Shown here piece after piece: positions 25,301 to 38,200 of a DNA stretch of 64,000 bases. Position 1 is the first letter of the stretch. Every line of letters begins with the position of its first letter. The stretch lies in contig CM068587.1 in assembly GCA_035048485.1 (NCBI GenBank), forward strand, positions 48,940,496 through 49,004,495, given 5' to 3'. A model generated the notes under the pieces. That model had not been told where the DNA came from. It searched no databases and worked only from the letters and a program-made list of their open reading frames with translations. Source of the DNA: Pteria penguin (lineage: Eukaryota; Mollusca; Bivalvia; Pterioida; Pteriidae). Both the position numbers and the translations under genes were made by a program.

Positions 25301-27299
25301 TTCATACAACATTCCAACATAAAATCTCATAACAAGAGACACAGATTTAGAAAAGGATGACTTCTCACCCAAAGATTTTAACAAACAACAACAAAAAATC
25401 AAGTATACTGAAAGATTTGATAAAATAATTTAACAAAGATTATTCAGGTCGTTGTGGCTTCCAAAACCGTCATTCTAAAACACCTTAGATCCACCATCAT
25501 CAGACAATATCAGTACAGACTGTAGAGACAAATCAATCCAACACTTCTATGTAGCCTTTATATCATAACCTATCAGATGAAATATTTTTCATTTTCATGC
25601 CTAACATGGGAATGAAATAATCATGACTAGTCACTACCTTTTTTTTTACCAAAATATTATGTACTTATTTACTTACCATGTCTAAGTACAGCATTCTGTA
25701 TCAGCTTCAGGAATTCCAATGAGTCTGTGAACTTCTGGATGAGCTTTAAAAATGCAACACATTGAAATTGCAATGCATACAAATGGTCATTTGACTCAGT
25801 GGAATTAAAGTAACCTCCAGTTATAACTACGGCATATTCTTTTTCTTCACTTATGACCATACTTCACTTTTGTATTTTAATACAAGGTATTGTTTCTAGT
25901 TGTCATATTTTTATTCTTTTTCTTTGAGTTATATTTCTTCAGGTTGCTTATGACCCAAGCATGTGAATGAACAATGTTGCTTCTAGAAACATACTCTTGT
26001 GAAGACTAAGTTACACTTAAAATTATCAAATGCATTTGATTATGAGAATGTAGAATCACTTAGAGTCCCAGATCGAAAGATATCAGTCGAGGGTGACATA
26101 CTTCGACATATTCCCAAAACAGGCGTTAGCAGAGGTTGGGATATCAAAGTATGTCGCCTGAGACTGATACCTTTCGATTTGGGACTCGAGGTGATTCTTG
26201 ATTCTTTTTCTCGCTAATTAACCTTTAAATTAATGCCTATAATATTATCTTGTTCTAAACATAAAACGCAAAAACATGATGGAGCAGCATGACATCACAA
26301 GTAAAATAGTGTGATGTCACAAGTAAAATAGTGTGACGTCACAAGTAAGCGGTTGCCCTGTGCTAGATCAATGCTCCAGATCAATTGATCTAGAACCCAA
26401 CTTCCTGTGGAATTCTTCAGTCTCGTATGCGAGAAATATTTTGATTAAATAAAGTTTTTGTGTTGTGTTTACACATGCTGACAGACAAAATAGATTTTGG
26501 ACTTAATTTCCCATTTGTCCAGTTAATTAATAACTCCCTGGTTATTTTTGTTACGTGAGCATAACTCACATGACCACATAAGAGGTCATCTATTCCTCAT
26601 AATCACCCACAAACAAAATTTTTCCATTCAAAAGTTTTCATCACAGCATAATTCCTGAGATAATGAGCTGTAACTGCATATTTTAAGAAATTTCAAAGTC
26701 CAAAGGGGATAATAATTAACCATATCTAAATTATAACTTATTAACTTGACCTAAATATCCTTAAGATGTATCTGTATACCAAATATCAATTAAATATAGC
26801 TGAGAAAAGGAAGAGAATTGCTCGTTGTAAGAAATTTCTAAGTCCAAGGGGGATAACTCTCACAAAAATCATTGAGTAATCAAATTTGAGGTTGACCTAG
26901 ATATCCTTAAGATGTATCTGTATACCAAATATCAATTCAATATCTTTATTGGTTCCAGAGATAATGAGCGGAAACTGTAAATGGACCGACTGAGCAACTG
27001 ACAGACTGACCGACAGCAGCAAAATTATATGCTCCTCTTTCTTTGAAGGGGGCATAATAACTACACTATGGTAAGGGTACGAGAAACAAGAACACTTGGT
27101 AGATTAAAGTCAGCAGATTACACATCTGCAGTGGCCATTTAGTGTTTTGATATTTTATTTTGGCACAAAACAACTAAAATACTGACCTGAACATCTTTAT
27201 TCCAAATAACAGCATTTTCCCAACAACAATTGGACAGTAAAACATCATTTTCTAAACTATGGGGAAATCTCTGTTGCAGAGCAAGCAAGCAATTAGAAA
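16390..27299 (-). CDS. RAB3GAP2: RAB3GAP2 exons 25-34 (C-terminal domain, residues 968-1373)
   Basis: Exons in transcript order: 27299-27187, 25743-25677, 25274-25204, 24465-24430, 23967-23893, 22824-22612, 21458-21369, 18456-18208, 17109-16951, 16536-16390 (stop TAA 16390-16392). Exon 28 is a 36-bp micro-exon encoding [12 protein letters not shown]. Exon 32 encodes a Ser/Lys-rich insert (about 25 residues) between two conserved blocks; the human protein has a linker of different sequence at this place. Exon 25 uses the acceptor at 27301-27300, because only then is the conserved block before RFPHSLE retained. The C-terminus is about as long as in vertebrates. Confidence 0.93.
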
Positions 27300-30200
27300 C
27301 TGGAAAAAAAAATGTACATGTACTTCCTTTATAGATATTCCTATCCATTATAACCCAAAATTTCTTCATAAAATAAAATTTAGTCTCTATTGGTCAAACT
27401 TCGAAATATCAAACAAATTAACATAAAACATACTAAGACAATATTAAAGCATGTACTGATGACTTAGTATGTTTGGTCTGTTACCTTGGATACCACTGAT
27501 CATATGATTAGATTCGTCCTCAGCAGGTGAACTAATTTCCATTTTTTCTGTACTGTCTTGTAGATAGGTTCGAAACAAATCATTCCCCTTGATGTTCCGC
27601 CGAGCTAAATCACTGCCCACTATCTCAGCTATGGCTCCTAAGAGAACAACATAATATATAAATATCACCCTCCTTCTGTCATTGCTGTCAATACACCAAT
27701 CTACTTTTCAGCATAGAAAGCGATATTTAGCGGACTTTTCATTGTTATGCTTATGACATCATAATCAAATGTCCAATTTGTTCAATCTTGTGTGATGTCA
27801 TCACAGTTGTATTTTGCACTAAAGCCCTTATTTAAGACCAGATTTCAATTCTTCTCAACATGGACACATACCTCTGCCCCCTTCTAGAACTTTCTGTACA
27901 GAGACTTTGACTGCTTCTTCTTTATCTAGTGGTATTTGTAAAAGACTATTCAAGGCCAATACATCTTCCAGTTGCTTGACGAGCAGATCCCAAGAGTCAG
28001 TCATTGCCGTAGAGATGACCTTGGCCTCCTTATTCGCTTCAGGATTTTCAGATTCTTCATCATCTTTCTCCTTGAAAAATGAAAAGAGATGGTTATGATG
28101 ATTAAAACAAAGAAAAAATTTTTTTTTATAAATTTAGAACTATTCCGAAGTATTATGGTAAAAAAAGAAAAATAGTGGTGTTTCAAGGAACAAAGGTGAA
28201 ATGGATGTTTGTGAAACACTCCTGGTGGCAGCATGAATTTAGCATAAAGGTCATTGTCAAGGTCACAAGGTCATTGACTCTGGTGTAATTTGAAAGTGCT
28301 TTATTAGTGGAGTATGCATACCAAAATAAGAAATTTGCATCTCTCATTGTTAAAAAGATATGGCAAAGGTGAAAGTTGATAATAGACAGACAAACAAACA
28401 GACATGACAAAAAAAAATATCCCCCCCAACCTAACCATCAAGGGTCATATAGAGATGAGGCCCTATAGCTTTATTGGTTATAATAAATCACTTTAACTAC
28501 TGTTAACCACTTGTATTTCATATCACTCTACTTTTTCCTTGTTACTATGACTGATTTATTGAGAACTATACCTCTGGTAAGAAGCAGTATAAGAATTATA
28601 TAAATAATAAACATGTTACATTTTGATTGTAAAGTCAGGGTAGTTTATTACTGGCGACAAACTTACTTTAAGCATTGAGTTACACTTGCAATTGCATGCC
28701 AAATTAATCAAGTTCTCTTGAATGAAAAGTGGATAACAATAAACAATAATTTATCATCATTTATCTATCTTTCATTATTCCCTTCTAAAACGAAAAAAAC
28801 TTGGTAATATATAAAGACAAGTACAAATAATTTCATTTCTTTAAAATTCTTACCTGTGAATCCTTTTCAGCATTCTCTACACCAGTAGCCAGAGAACGGA
28901 AAGCTACAGCCAGAAGATAGGAAGCTTGGCTGTTACACGTCTGTATACATGAGGAAAGGCCTGCTTGTAACCAGGACATCTGGGTTTTATGGTCTGAAAA
29001 ATAAGAATATTTACTAAAGAGTTTACCGAACCAACAAATAAACGACTGTAACACATATCCAATGCAATCCTCTGCTTCTTGCATATAGTTTATAATCATG
29101 ACTCTGGCAAGTAGTTTTTTATTGTGCCTCTGGCATGCAGTGTTTTATTGTGTCGCTGGTATGTAGTTTTCTATTTTGCCTCTAGCATGTAGTTTTTTAT
29201 TATCTTATTTCACAACAGCAATCAAATGAATGAAATATTTCTGGCACCTTCAGAACAGTGCCAGATTCCCTTACTATCAGAACAATACCAGATTCCCTAA
29301 GTATTAATGATTCTTTATACATGTATTACATTCATGAAATTTTCAAAATCAATTGGAAACATTGCTTTAAATTATTACAAAGTTGTGCAAAAATTCAAAT
29401 ACTTGATGTATGTATACTTAAACCAAGAAAAATTGGCACATTTTTATAAATATCATGAATTTATAAGAACAGTTGTGATAGGTAGAGGATTAATGCGACC
29501 TTTCAGCATAAAAATAAAATATTAAGGACAGTGGCGGGAGTCAAATTTTTTTATATCTCCGCGTTGAAGAGTTCCACCCCGTCCGTGTACGATAACCGGC
29601 AGAAGTTCCATTTTGACTCCGTACTTTTCTTTGCCCGCGGCAATAGGCATTACATATAACACTTGAGTCAATCCCATTGTTAGTCAATCCCATTGTTAGT
29701 TACACTTCAATGCTCATAGAAATCAGGATTCATAACCGGAGTAGTCATTATAATTCTCCAAGGAAAGGAAATGAATCAATTGAAACCTCTGTTCAAAGGG
29801 AATCTGAAGAAAAAAGTGAGGCAAATATTTCCAATCATTTTCTTGGAATTGCCTGATAGGTATTTTATATTCTTCATGCATACTCTTTTATGCGTTTATG
29901 CAAAGACTGCACTGCATATTGTATATACTGAGCGTTGTGCTGGCAAGACTATATCATCAAGAGAGATAACTCTTATTCATGGTTTACAGAATAAATGCAA
30001 GTGTCACTTTCCCAGTGCCAATTTCATGAAAGGTACAAGGGAAAGGTCCCAAGTTCCTGTCTTTATTTAGAAATATGTATTTCAGAGATCTTGTATTTGA
30101 ATTCTGAACAGAAAATATCTGCTAAAAAATTTTTTATTGTGAATTGTGTATTTCTGCCTATATGAGGCAATGAAGAAATTCCATGTTCTGTCAAATCAGG

Positions 30201-33200
30201 AAGTTGGAAAATCTCAAAATGTTTATTGGTAGCCATATCAAAGGTTACAATGAAACTCAATAATGCTCAAGTTTAATACAGCACCTCAAAATTGATAGAA
30301 AGATATCTGAAAATTGAATAACCATGATCTGTCCTTAAGTAGAAATCTGAGCATATTAATAGAAAATCATTATATCATACCATTATTGATACACGTATTA
30401 CATATATAACCATCTCTTGGTTTCTTGGTGAAAATCTATGACAATATGCCTTCAACCAATTTAAAATTCTAGAGAAGCCCTAATATCCATATATTTGTGA
30501 ACATTCAAAAATCAAATGTTTGCTAAAGCAGTCAAATGTTAAAACTTTACAATGTCATTTGAACATGAATTACTTATATTACAAAAATTTGGGAAACATT
30601 TTCTCAAAAATAGGAGATTTGCATGTATAATTGTGGAAGTTTTTCAATCATGCTTGATTTATACTTTCGGCAATACGCAAGATCGCAAATACTCCTTCCA
30701 TTCATGTTTTGCATTTTAACCGCCTACCAAATCTATTGTTCTAAACTTATCATTTTTTGTGTGCAGGTCCTTGGTGATTTGTGTCATACAGCTTTTTCGG
30801 ATGTCTTCTGTTTTCTCTTTTATGTACCTTACCTAAGTAGACGACGAGGAATATAACCAGCCGACTGTACATTTGTTACGTCAAAATACAAGCTCTTCTA
30901 CGTTCGAATATATATATATGTAGGCCACAAATATAGTTTCTATATCAAACTTGCCCAGCATTCCTTTTGACACAAGGGGCCTTGACAGAGAGTGTGTTAG
31001 GTCGTGTAAATAGCTAAATCATTTAGGTACACTACCATCGTGTATATAGCCATATCACTTTAGGTACACAACCATTGTGTATATAGCCATATCACTTTAG
31101 GTACATGACTGTTGTGTAAAGAACCACTGCATTCTCCCTCAGCTATTTACATGACAGTAGAAATTCAATTTTACATACATGACCGTCGTGCAAATATCAT
31201 CTGCCTAAAGTGCGCGCAAATTGTTTGGAATATTATTCTGCACAAATTGTCTAATACTAACAAGAGGGCAACTAAAACCAACGATGACACCAAATCTGCC
31301 AAATCAAAATCAGATTTGCTATGTGATCTATTACTTTTTCAAAGAATATGGATTTCCGATTTAAATGGATAATCGATTGGTTTACCTTCTCTGATTATTG
31401 ATTCTTAAATCACTTCTGATGTACAACACTAGGGACAACTGTGTCTTATCTATTTTTGCAACGAGGACTTTCAACAAGTTGTGAAGTGAAAGCCAAACTG
31501 CTTCTTACCTATTTTGGCTATGAGGACTTTCAACAAGTTATGAAGGGAGAGAACTGTTTCTACATCTCTGTTATCACTTGATATCCAATACTCCATCAAG
31601 ATGTCCTGGAAAATCAGAACCCCATATCAAAGACTTAAAAATCAAGATATGAATACCGTATTTACTCGAATATAATACACACTTTTTTTTCGCAAATTTG
31701 ACCCCTCATTTTCTCACTGCGTATTATACATAGGGTTAGAAATCTGGAACTTTTTTCCATGCTTTTAAGCTTCAGTCGCGGATTTAGAGGAGTGCGGGTG
31801 TCCGTTAAAGTATCTCAAGCCGTCAATCAAACCCACGAGGCGTGAGATATATCCATTGTCTGTATACTGTCTGCTTCCCGTAGTAAATGCCAAAGGCGAT
31901 AAAAGGAGTGAAGTCTACAATGTGGCAGAGTACTTGTGCCGTGTTATTTAGCAATGGTTTCTGATTAGCAGATTGTACGGGTGATATAATGATTTATCCT
32001 TAATTGGTTAATCGATAGTTACGCAAAAGGTGAAACTACTTGACCGTAACGGCACGAGCATTGACAGTTTGGATAACGTTCATTCACTGGGGTTTTTTTT
32101 TTAATATATATTTTGTCTTCTCAAACATTTGCGATCTCCGCGTAAAGTTCACATAGTATCAGGGACGTATATATCTACGTCCCTGATAGTATATTAGACA
32201 CAACACGTTCATTCTAACGAGAGAGAAAAAATGAAGCGGTCGTTATGCGAGTTTGATTGTAAATGAAATGAAAGAGAGAAAAGCGTTGATATCACACGAT
32301 GAATAAAGGCTGGTCGTTCTGTGCCGCTTTTGATAATAATACACGTTATGCGATTACACTGTAAAAGGTATACGGCAAAGCAAATTCAGCTTGCGGTCTT
32401 GCTGTTTCAACACGAAATTGACATCTTGTTTTGGATTTTTCCCCTGCGTATTATACACGGAGTTAGACGTTTTTTTCATGATTTTCGAGGTCATTTTGGG
32501 GGGTGCGTATTATACTAGGGTGCGTATTATATTCGAGTAAATACGGTATTGAAATTCCAAACTTTCAATCAAACCAGCATAGAAAGATAAACTAATTGAT
32601 GGATTATTGTTTTATGTCACTTCACAATTATTTCATGTACATGGTGATGGCATCTGCCTGATGCATTGCATACAAATTCATACCTCTGCAACACTCATAT
32701 GAAGCAGTGAGCTCGAGGGATCTTTTACGTGCCATGCCTAGTGTAACACAGGACTTTAATTTAGCTATCTTATTCGAAAGACAGGATACTAGTGTGCCAA
32801 TGGCAGTAGTCAAACCAAGACCTCTCAATCATGAGACAAACTCTGTATCCAGAAGCCACTGTGTATATCTTAAGAAAGATATACACACTAGGAATATTTA
32901 CTTCTTATAACATCTAACTCAAGATATCCTTGCAATATACACTTATATTCCAAGGACTTTAATTTTGCATTATTTCACGGGTATCAACAAATTTGTTCAT
33001 TAATATCTCTGATCTTTAATACATGATAAATTGAGAGCTCTTAAGATTTAGAAATCTAAGGGCTTTTACCTTGAGAAGTTCTGGAGAAAGGGTTTCTGTT
33101 TCCTGATAGATTCCCACACAATTTGTGTCACTGTGATGTAAGCAGTATTCAAATAGGTACGCACCTGCAGAACAAAAAAAAAACCCTACTTCCATGTCAC

Positions 33201-35201
33201 TTCATTGCTAACCATTTTGTACATTTCTTCTTCTGTTTATAGCTCATTTCAAGCATTCCATCTCCATATAATTACAAGTTACATGCATCTCCATTAAAAG
33301 AATGCTTTTGTTTCTGAATTACAGTCTGACTTTCAATTTCAGTTCCTTTATCAAATAATTTTTTAAAAATATTTTCGGATAAAAATATAGGTATACATGA
33401 TCAAAATCATAACCAATAAAACTTTCTCAAAGGATATTTTAACCATATGACTTAAAATATCTTTCACTGGAGATAATTTACTAATCCTTTTTCAGATGAG
33501 AGCTGTTATCCCATTTCATTTTTATTTTATATGTAAACAATGTTAAAATTGACCTACCTAAATTGACCTTCTTTTCTACTGTTAGGGAAGACTTGAGACT
33601 TATACACTTCATTGGTTTGGCTTCCAGATTTGCAGCTTGTGGTTGACATAAGAAACAATTCAGAAAGTCCTGAACACTAAGGGTCTGGTCCTCAGAGAAG
33701 TGGACTTTTTTACTGTTGGTTGCCTTGGCAACAGATTTATGTTGCTCTATTTGGGTGACTATGTGAAGAGCCTCCGATTCTATAAGACCCAAACATTCCT
33801 CCATTTTCTGTAATCAGAAATATAACAAAACAATAATAAAACAATAGAAAATGTAAGTACATATTTGTTCTGGTTTTGCATCACTTCAATGGTGACAACA
33901 TCTGATGATGCATTGCACAGAAATTTAGACCTTTATGATGAACATATCTGAAGCAGTGAGTGATCATTTCTTTTTTAGAGAGAATCGACAGAAACTGAAC
34001 AAAATCGAAACTTTTTTTTCTCACTACTCACGTTGTCATTCACATTTTTACGTCCAAACATAAATATCATCCTACTAGAGGAAGTTTTAATTTTTATCAG
34101 TTTATCTTTCTATAGGAGGAATTCAGACCTAAGTCTCATGCCTGGGCCTGACATTTCAGACTACATCTGATGATACATTGCATAGAAATTTACACCTGCG
34201 ACAGTCAGGGGTTTTATAGGCAATGTATACCATGACATGGCACCTCAGCTTTTACTATCTCATTTAATAAAAGACAGGATATCGATCTCTCAAGACTCAC
34301 ACTTTACGTTTTTATGACAGCTTTTCATATTCTTTAGATAATACCAAAATCTATGCGAAAATTATATTTTCACATATAGATTGTTAATTTTATTTCTGTT
34401 GTAAGTTACAAACAATATTAGAAATTACCTGTAATTTGTACTACTGGTATACATAACCACACTGCCTGTAATTTGTAATATCAGTACACATATTACCTGT
34501 GATAGCGGTATATCATCATCAGATTTTTCTTTAGACTCGGCAGTATGATGGAGAGAAAGGTATAGCTCTACCAACTTCTGCTGTAGTTCACAATACTTCA
34601 CAAACATCTTGCTATCTAAATCCAAATTCTCTTCACCTAATAAAATATGAATATTTCTCTAGCTTCATCTAGATATAATTCTATTTACAAAGGAGGACGT
34701 ACATACGGAATTATGTACATGTAATATAGAACAAAAATTCTATTTTTCAATGAACATTATTTCTTATATTTTAACATGTAAAAAACACGATATTTTGTCA
34801 TAAAATTTTTTTCTTATTTTATTGTGACATCACAATCAAACCACAAATGTTAAAACAAAAATTCCAACAAAGCTGTTTGTCTGGCATTTGGCCCCCTTAA
34901 ATCATGTTAAAATTTTAAATTCTCTTATTCTGATATTTGACATGGCACAAAATTTAAATCAGCATAATACATTGCTCAAACTTCATATGCACATGGCAGA
35001 GTAAGAAATATGTACAAGATTTTGTCTGTAGATGGTTGGTTGATTGGTGTTTTATGATTGCTTTCAACTATTTTTAGTTTTATTGCTTCATGGTAACAGG
35101 AAGTAACCAACCTCTTAAACATAGTGACATATTCCAGTAATTGAACCCAGATTGTCGACTCTGCAAGCCACGCACTTAACCACTAAACCAAGCATCCATC
35201 T

Positions 35202-35233
<32 letters not shown>

Positions 35234-38200
35234 CAGAGAGAGAGAGAAAGAGAGAGAAATGGTTGGTTAATTGGTGTTTTATGTCACTTTCAACAATTTT
35301 TCAGTTATATCGCAGCATGAAAGCAGCAGGTAAACAACCTCTTAAACATAGTGACACAATCTATAAATCCCAATGTGAGACGGTCTGGAAATTGATGCTC
35401 TCATATTATGAATCATCAACAATCTTCAAGTAACATACCACCTGTCTTGTATACAGAAATTGCAGCAGCATCTCTAGTGATTCATGATCATGTCTAGTGA
35501 TTTTTAAACTATAACGATACAGTCATAGTAACTCTCACCTCTCTTTGTAATCTGTTCTGCACAAGATTTCAGTATTTTATTTATCCCCTCAGGAGACAGG
35601 TATTTACATGCAAGCACTCTATCCATTCCCTACAAAATATGTAAAATATAAGTGAAACAGCATCTATGCATCTCTTACAAAATATGTAAAACATGGTAAA
35701 ACAGCACTCTGGCAATCCCTTACAAAATATGTAAAATAGGGTGAAACGTATCTGTGTATGTGGGGGCCAGGTAGTGCAGTTGGTAGCGCGCTGGCTTCTC
35801 ACCAATGCGACCCGGGTTCGATTCCCGGCATGGTACTTGAGATGATGAGGATGTCACCAGCCTGGCTTCGTGGGTTTTCTCCGGGTACTCTGATTTCCTC
35901 CCACACAAACAACACCCTTACGCCAAGATCCGTGCCAACGAGCAAGATTTATATAAGTTGTTAACTTGTTTCTTAATCGTTGTAAAAAAATAAAGTTTAA
36001 CTTTAAAATGTACCCCTTGTAAAATATGTAAAATATTGTAAAGAAGTACTCTATTCATCCCCTACAAAATATGTAAAATATGGTAAAACAGCAGTCTACA
36101 TTACGGAGATTGCGGATTGAAGGTAAATACATAAATATATAAACAAAAAATAGCATCAAACTATATAAAATTACAGCATTATCATAAATATTTATATCTA
36201 GAAATAAGATATGTTATTCAGTAAAATAGAATGTAATACAATATACACTGTATGTTTATCAAAACTTTGAAAAGTTATACTGACAGGCATATAGATTATC
36301 AACGCATGTCCAGAAATCATTAAAATAATTAAACTGTGTACAAACCAGAAAATCCAGAAATCATTAGAATAATTAAACTGTGTACAAACTCATAGGAGGA
36401 TGAAATCATTGCCACACACTGACATACATACCTGTTGCATAATATTGGCAGTCCTCATATCTCTTAGAAGATCTTTTATTGAATTCATTGTTTCATCTAT
36501 AAGCATAAAATAATAAAATTAATGTCCTGACTTCAAATTATACCCGATGTCAGGGATATGACATTTTTTATATTAACAGTAAAAATCTCGAAAATGAATT
36601 CCCCTGTAGAAATAAAAATAAGATTTTAATGTTAATTTATGCCACACTCCAGGCATCTTCGCTGTAAACATAAATGCTGTGGCAGAAGCAACTCAAGCAC
36701 AGACTTCAAATTATCAACCCTTATTTACACTGGAATTTAACCATCTGTGTTATCCAAATATTCTAACATAGAGCCATGAACCTACAGACCACCATGCAAC
36801 TACTCATCGTTACAATCTTCATATTCAAATAGAAACAAACATTTCATTATTTGACTGAGACATCCAATGCATGAGTCCCAAAAGTGGAAAGTTGAAGTCT
36901 TGTCTTTCAGGCAAAACAGTAAACACTAATGTCCTGTGTTAAAACAGACTTGGCATGTGAAAGTCAACAAGTCAATAGTTATTTGGTTGTGGGGGGAGGG
37001 GGGAGAAGTCTGTTGCGATGGCATAAATTCCTGTGCTATTGCATCAGACGGATTTGTTGCCACATACATACAATAATTTTGGTATGACATAAAACAAAAG
37101 TAAAACACCCCCCCCCCCAAAAAAAAAAAACCACATCTTACCAGACTCTTGACTAGATTCCTTTAAAAGTGTTTTCAACATCTTTAACAAATGAAGATCC
37201 CTGGCTCTTTTGTTGTTCTTGTCACTGAAGAGGAAAAATATTTGGCTGTTGATATTTGTGTTTCATGTATTATCAGGATTATTTCATCCTTATGGTGGTA
37301 GTTATCAGTCTTTTGAGGCAACCAAAATTGGAGGACCTAGAAAAACCATCAATGTATCCACACTTCTTCTCCTGTCTAAACTGGAGACCTTGTCTAGACA
37401 CCAAATGACTTCCAGTACTGTACTTGGACCCATTTGGCTATCTTGGCTGCATTTGTATAAAACTCACCTCTTAATAAAGCATAGACATATAAACATATCA
37501 AAATACAAGTATAAATATTGAGAATATACATCAAAACATACACTATCAGAAAAAAAATGTTTTCATTATAGAATACCTGAGAGCCAGGTGGAAAGGTATA
37601 TCAAGTGTTTTGATGGTGCCCTCTGGATCTACAAGGGCACACTGGAATGCCTTGGTCTTGATCCCTCGAGCTGTTACGTTATTCAGTCCCATCATGCCAT
37701 AGGAAGGGCATAGCAGTGTACAGTTTTTACTGACGTTAAATGCTGCAACCCTAGGTCCATGTCCTGCAGACCATACCTGAAGTAAAGTCATCAAATACAT
37801 GTGTTTCAGTCACCTTTTAAAAATCCTATAAACCAATGAACTTCTTATTTTCTTTCTTTTATATGTTTTGGAACTTTCTTTTACACCTAGGACCATATGA
37901 CGTCGATCTGTCACAGGTAGATGCCCAATCTAGGAATCGATCCCTGGTCATGGCAACTTACAGACTACCTTGAACACTTGAACGCAGTATGTTTATAATA
38001 CTGTGCCCTTACCAGCTCCCCACTCCCTTAAGATCTTCACATCAACACTGAACACATCCCATTTGATAAATGTATGAGCAAACTGCTACCATATACATGT
38101 ACCAGCAATCATTTGGTAAAAAAAAAAATCCTTTAGGAAATTATAATTTTATTACATGACTGCTAGCGTTTCAAAATTTCATCAACCAAATTTTACACTG

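Noticed and set aside
35152..35433. Frame with an Arg-Glu repeat
   Set aside because: Reads through a GA microsatellite and two SINE copies.
35761..35840. tRNA gene with perfect A and B boxes
   Set aside because: The stems do not close as a tRNA, and the sequence continues into a SINE body and A/T tail. The same applies to B boxes at 4401, 17565, 25012 and 47338.
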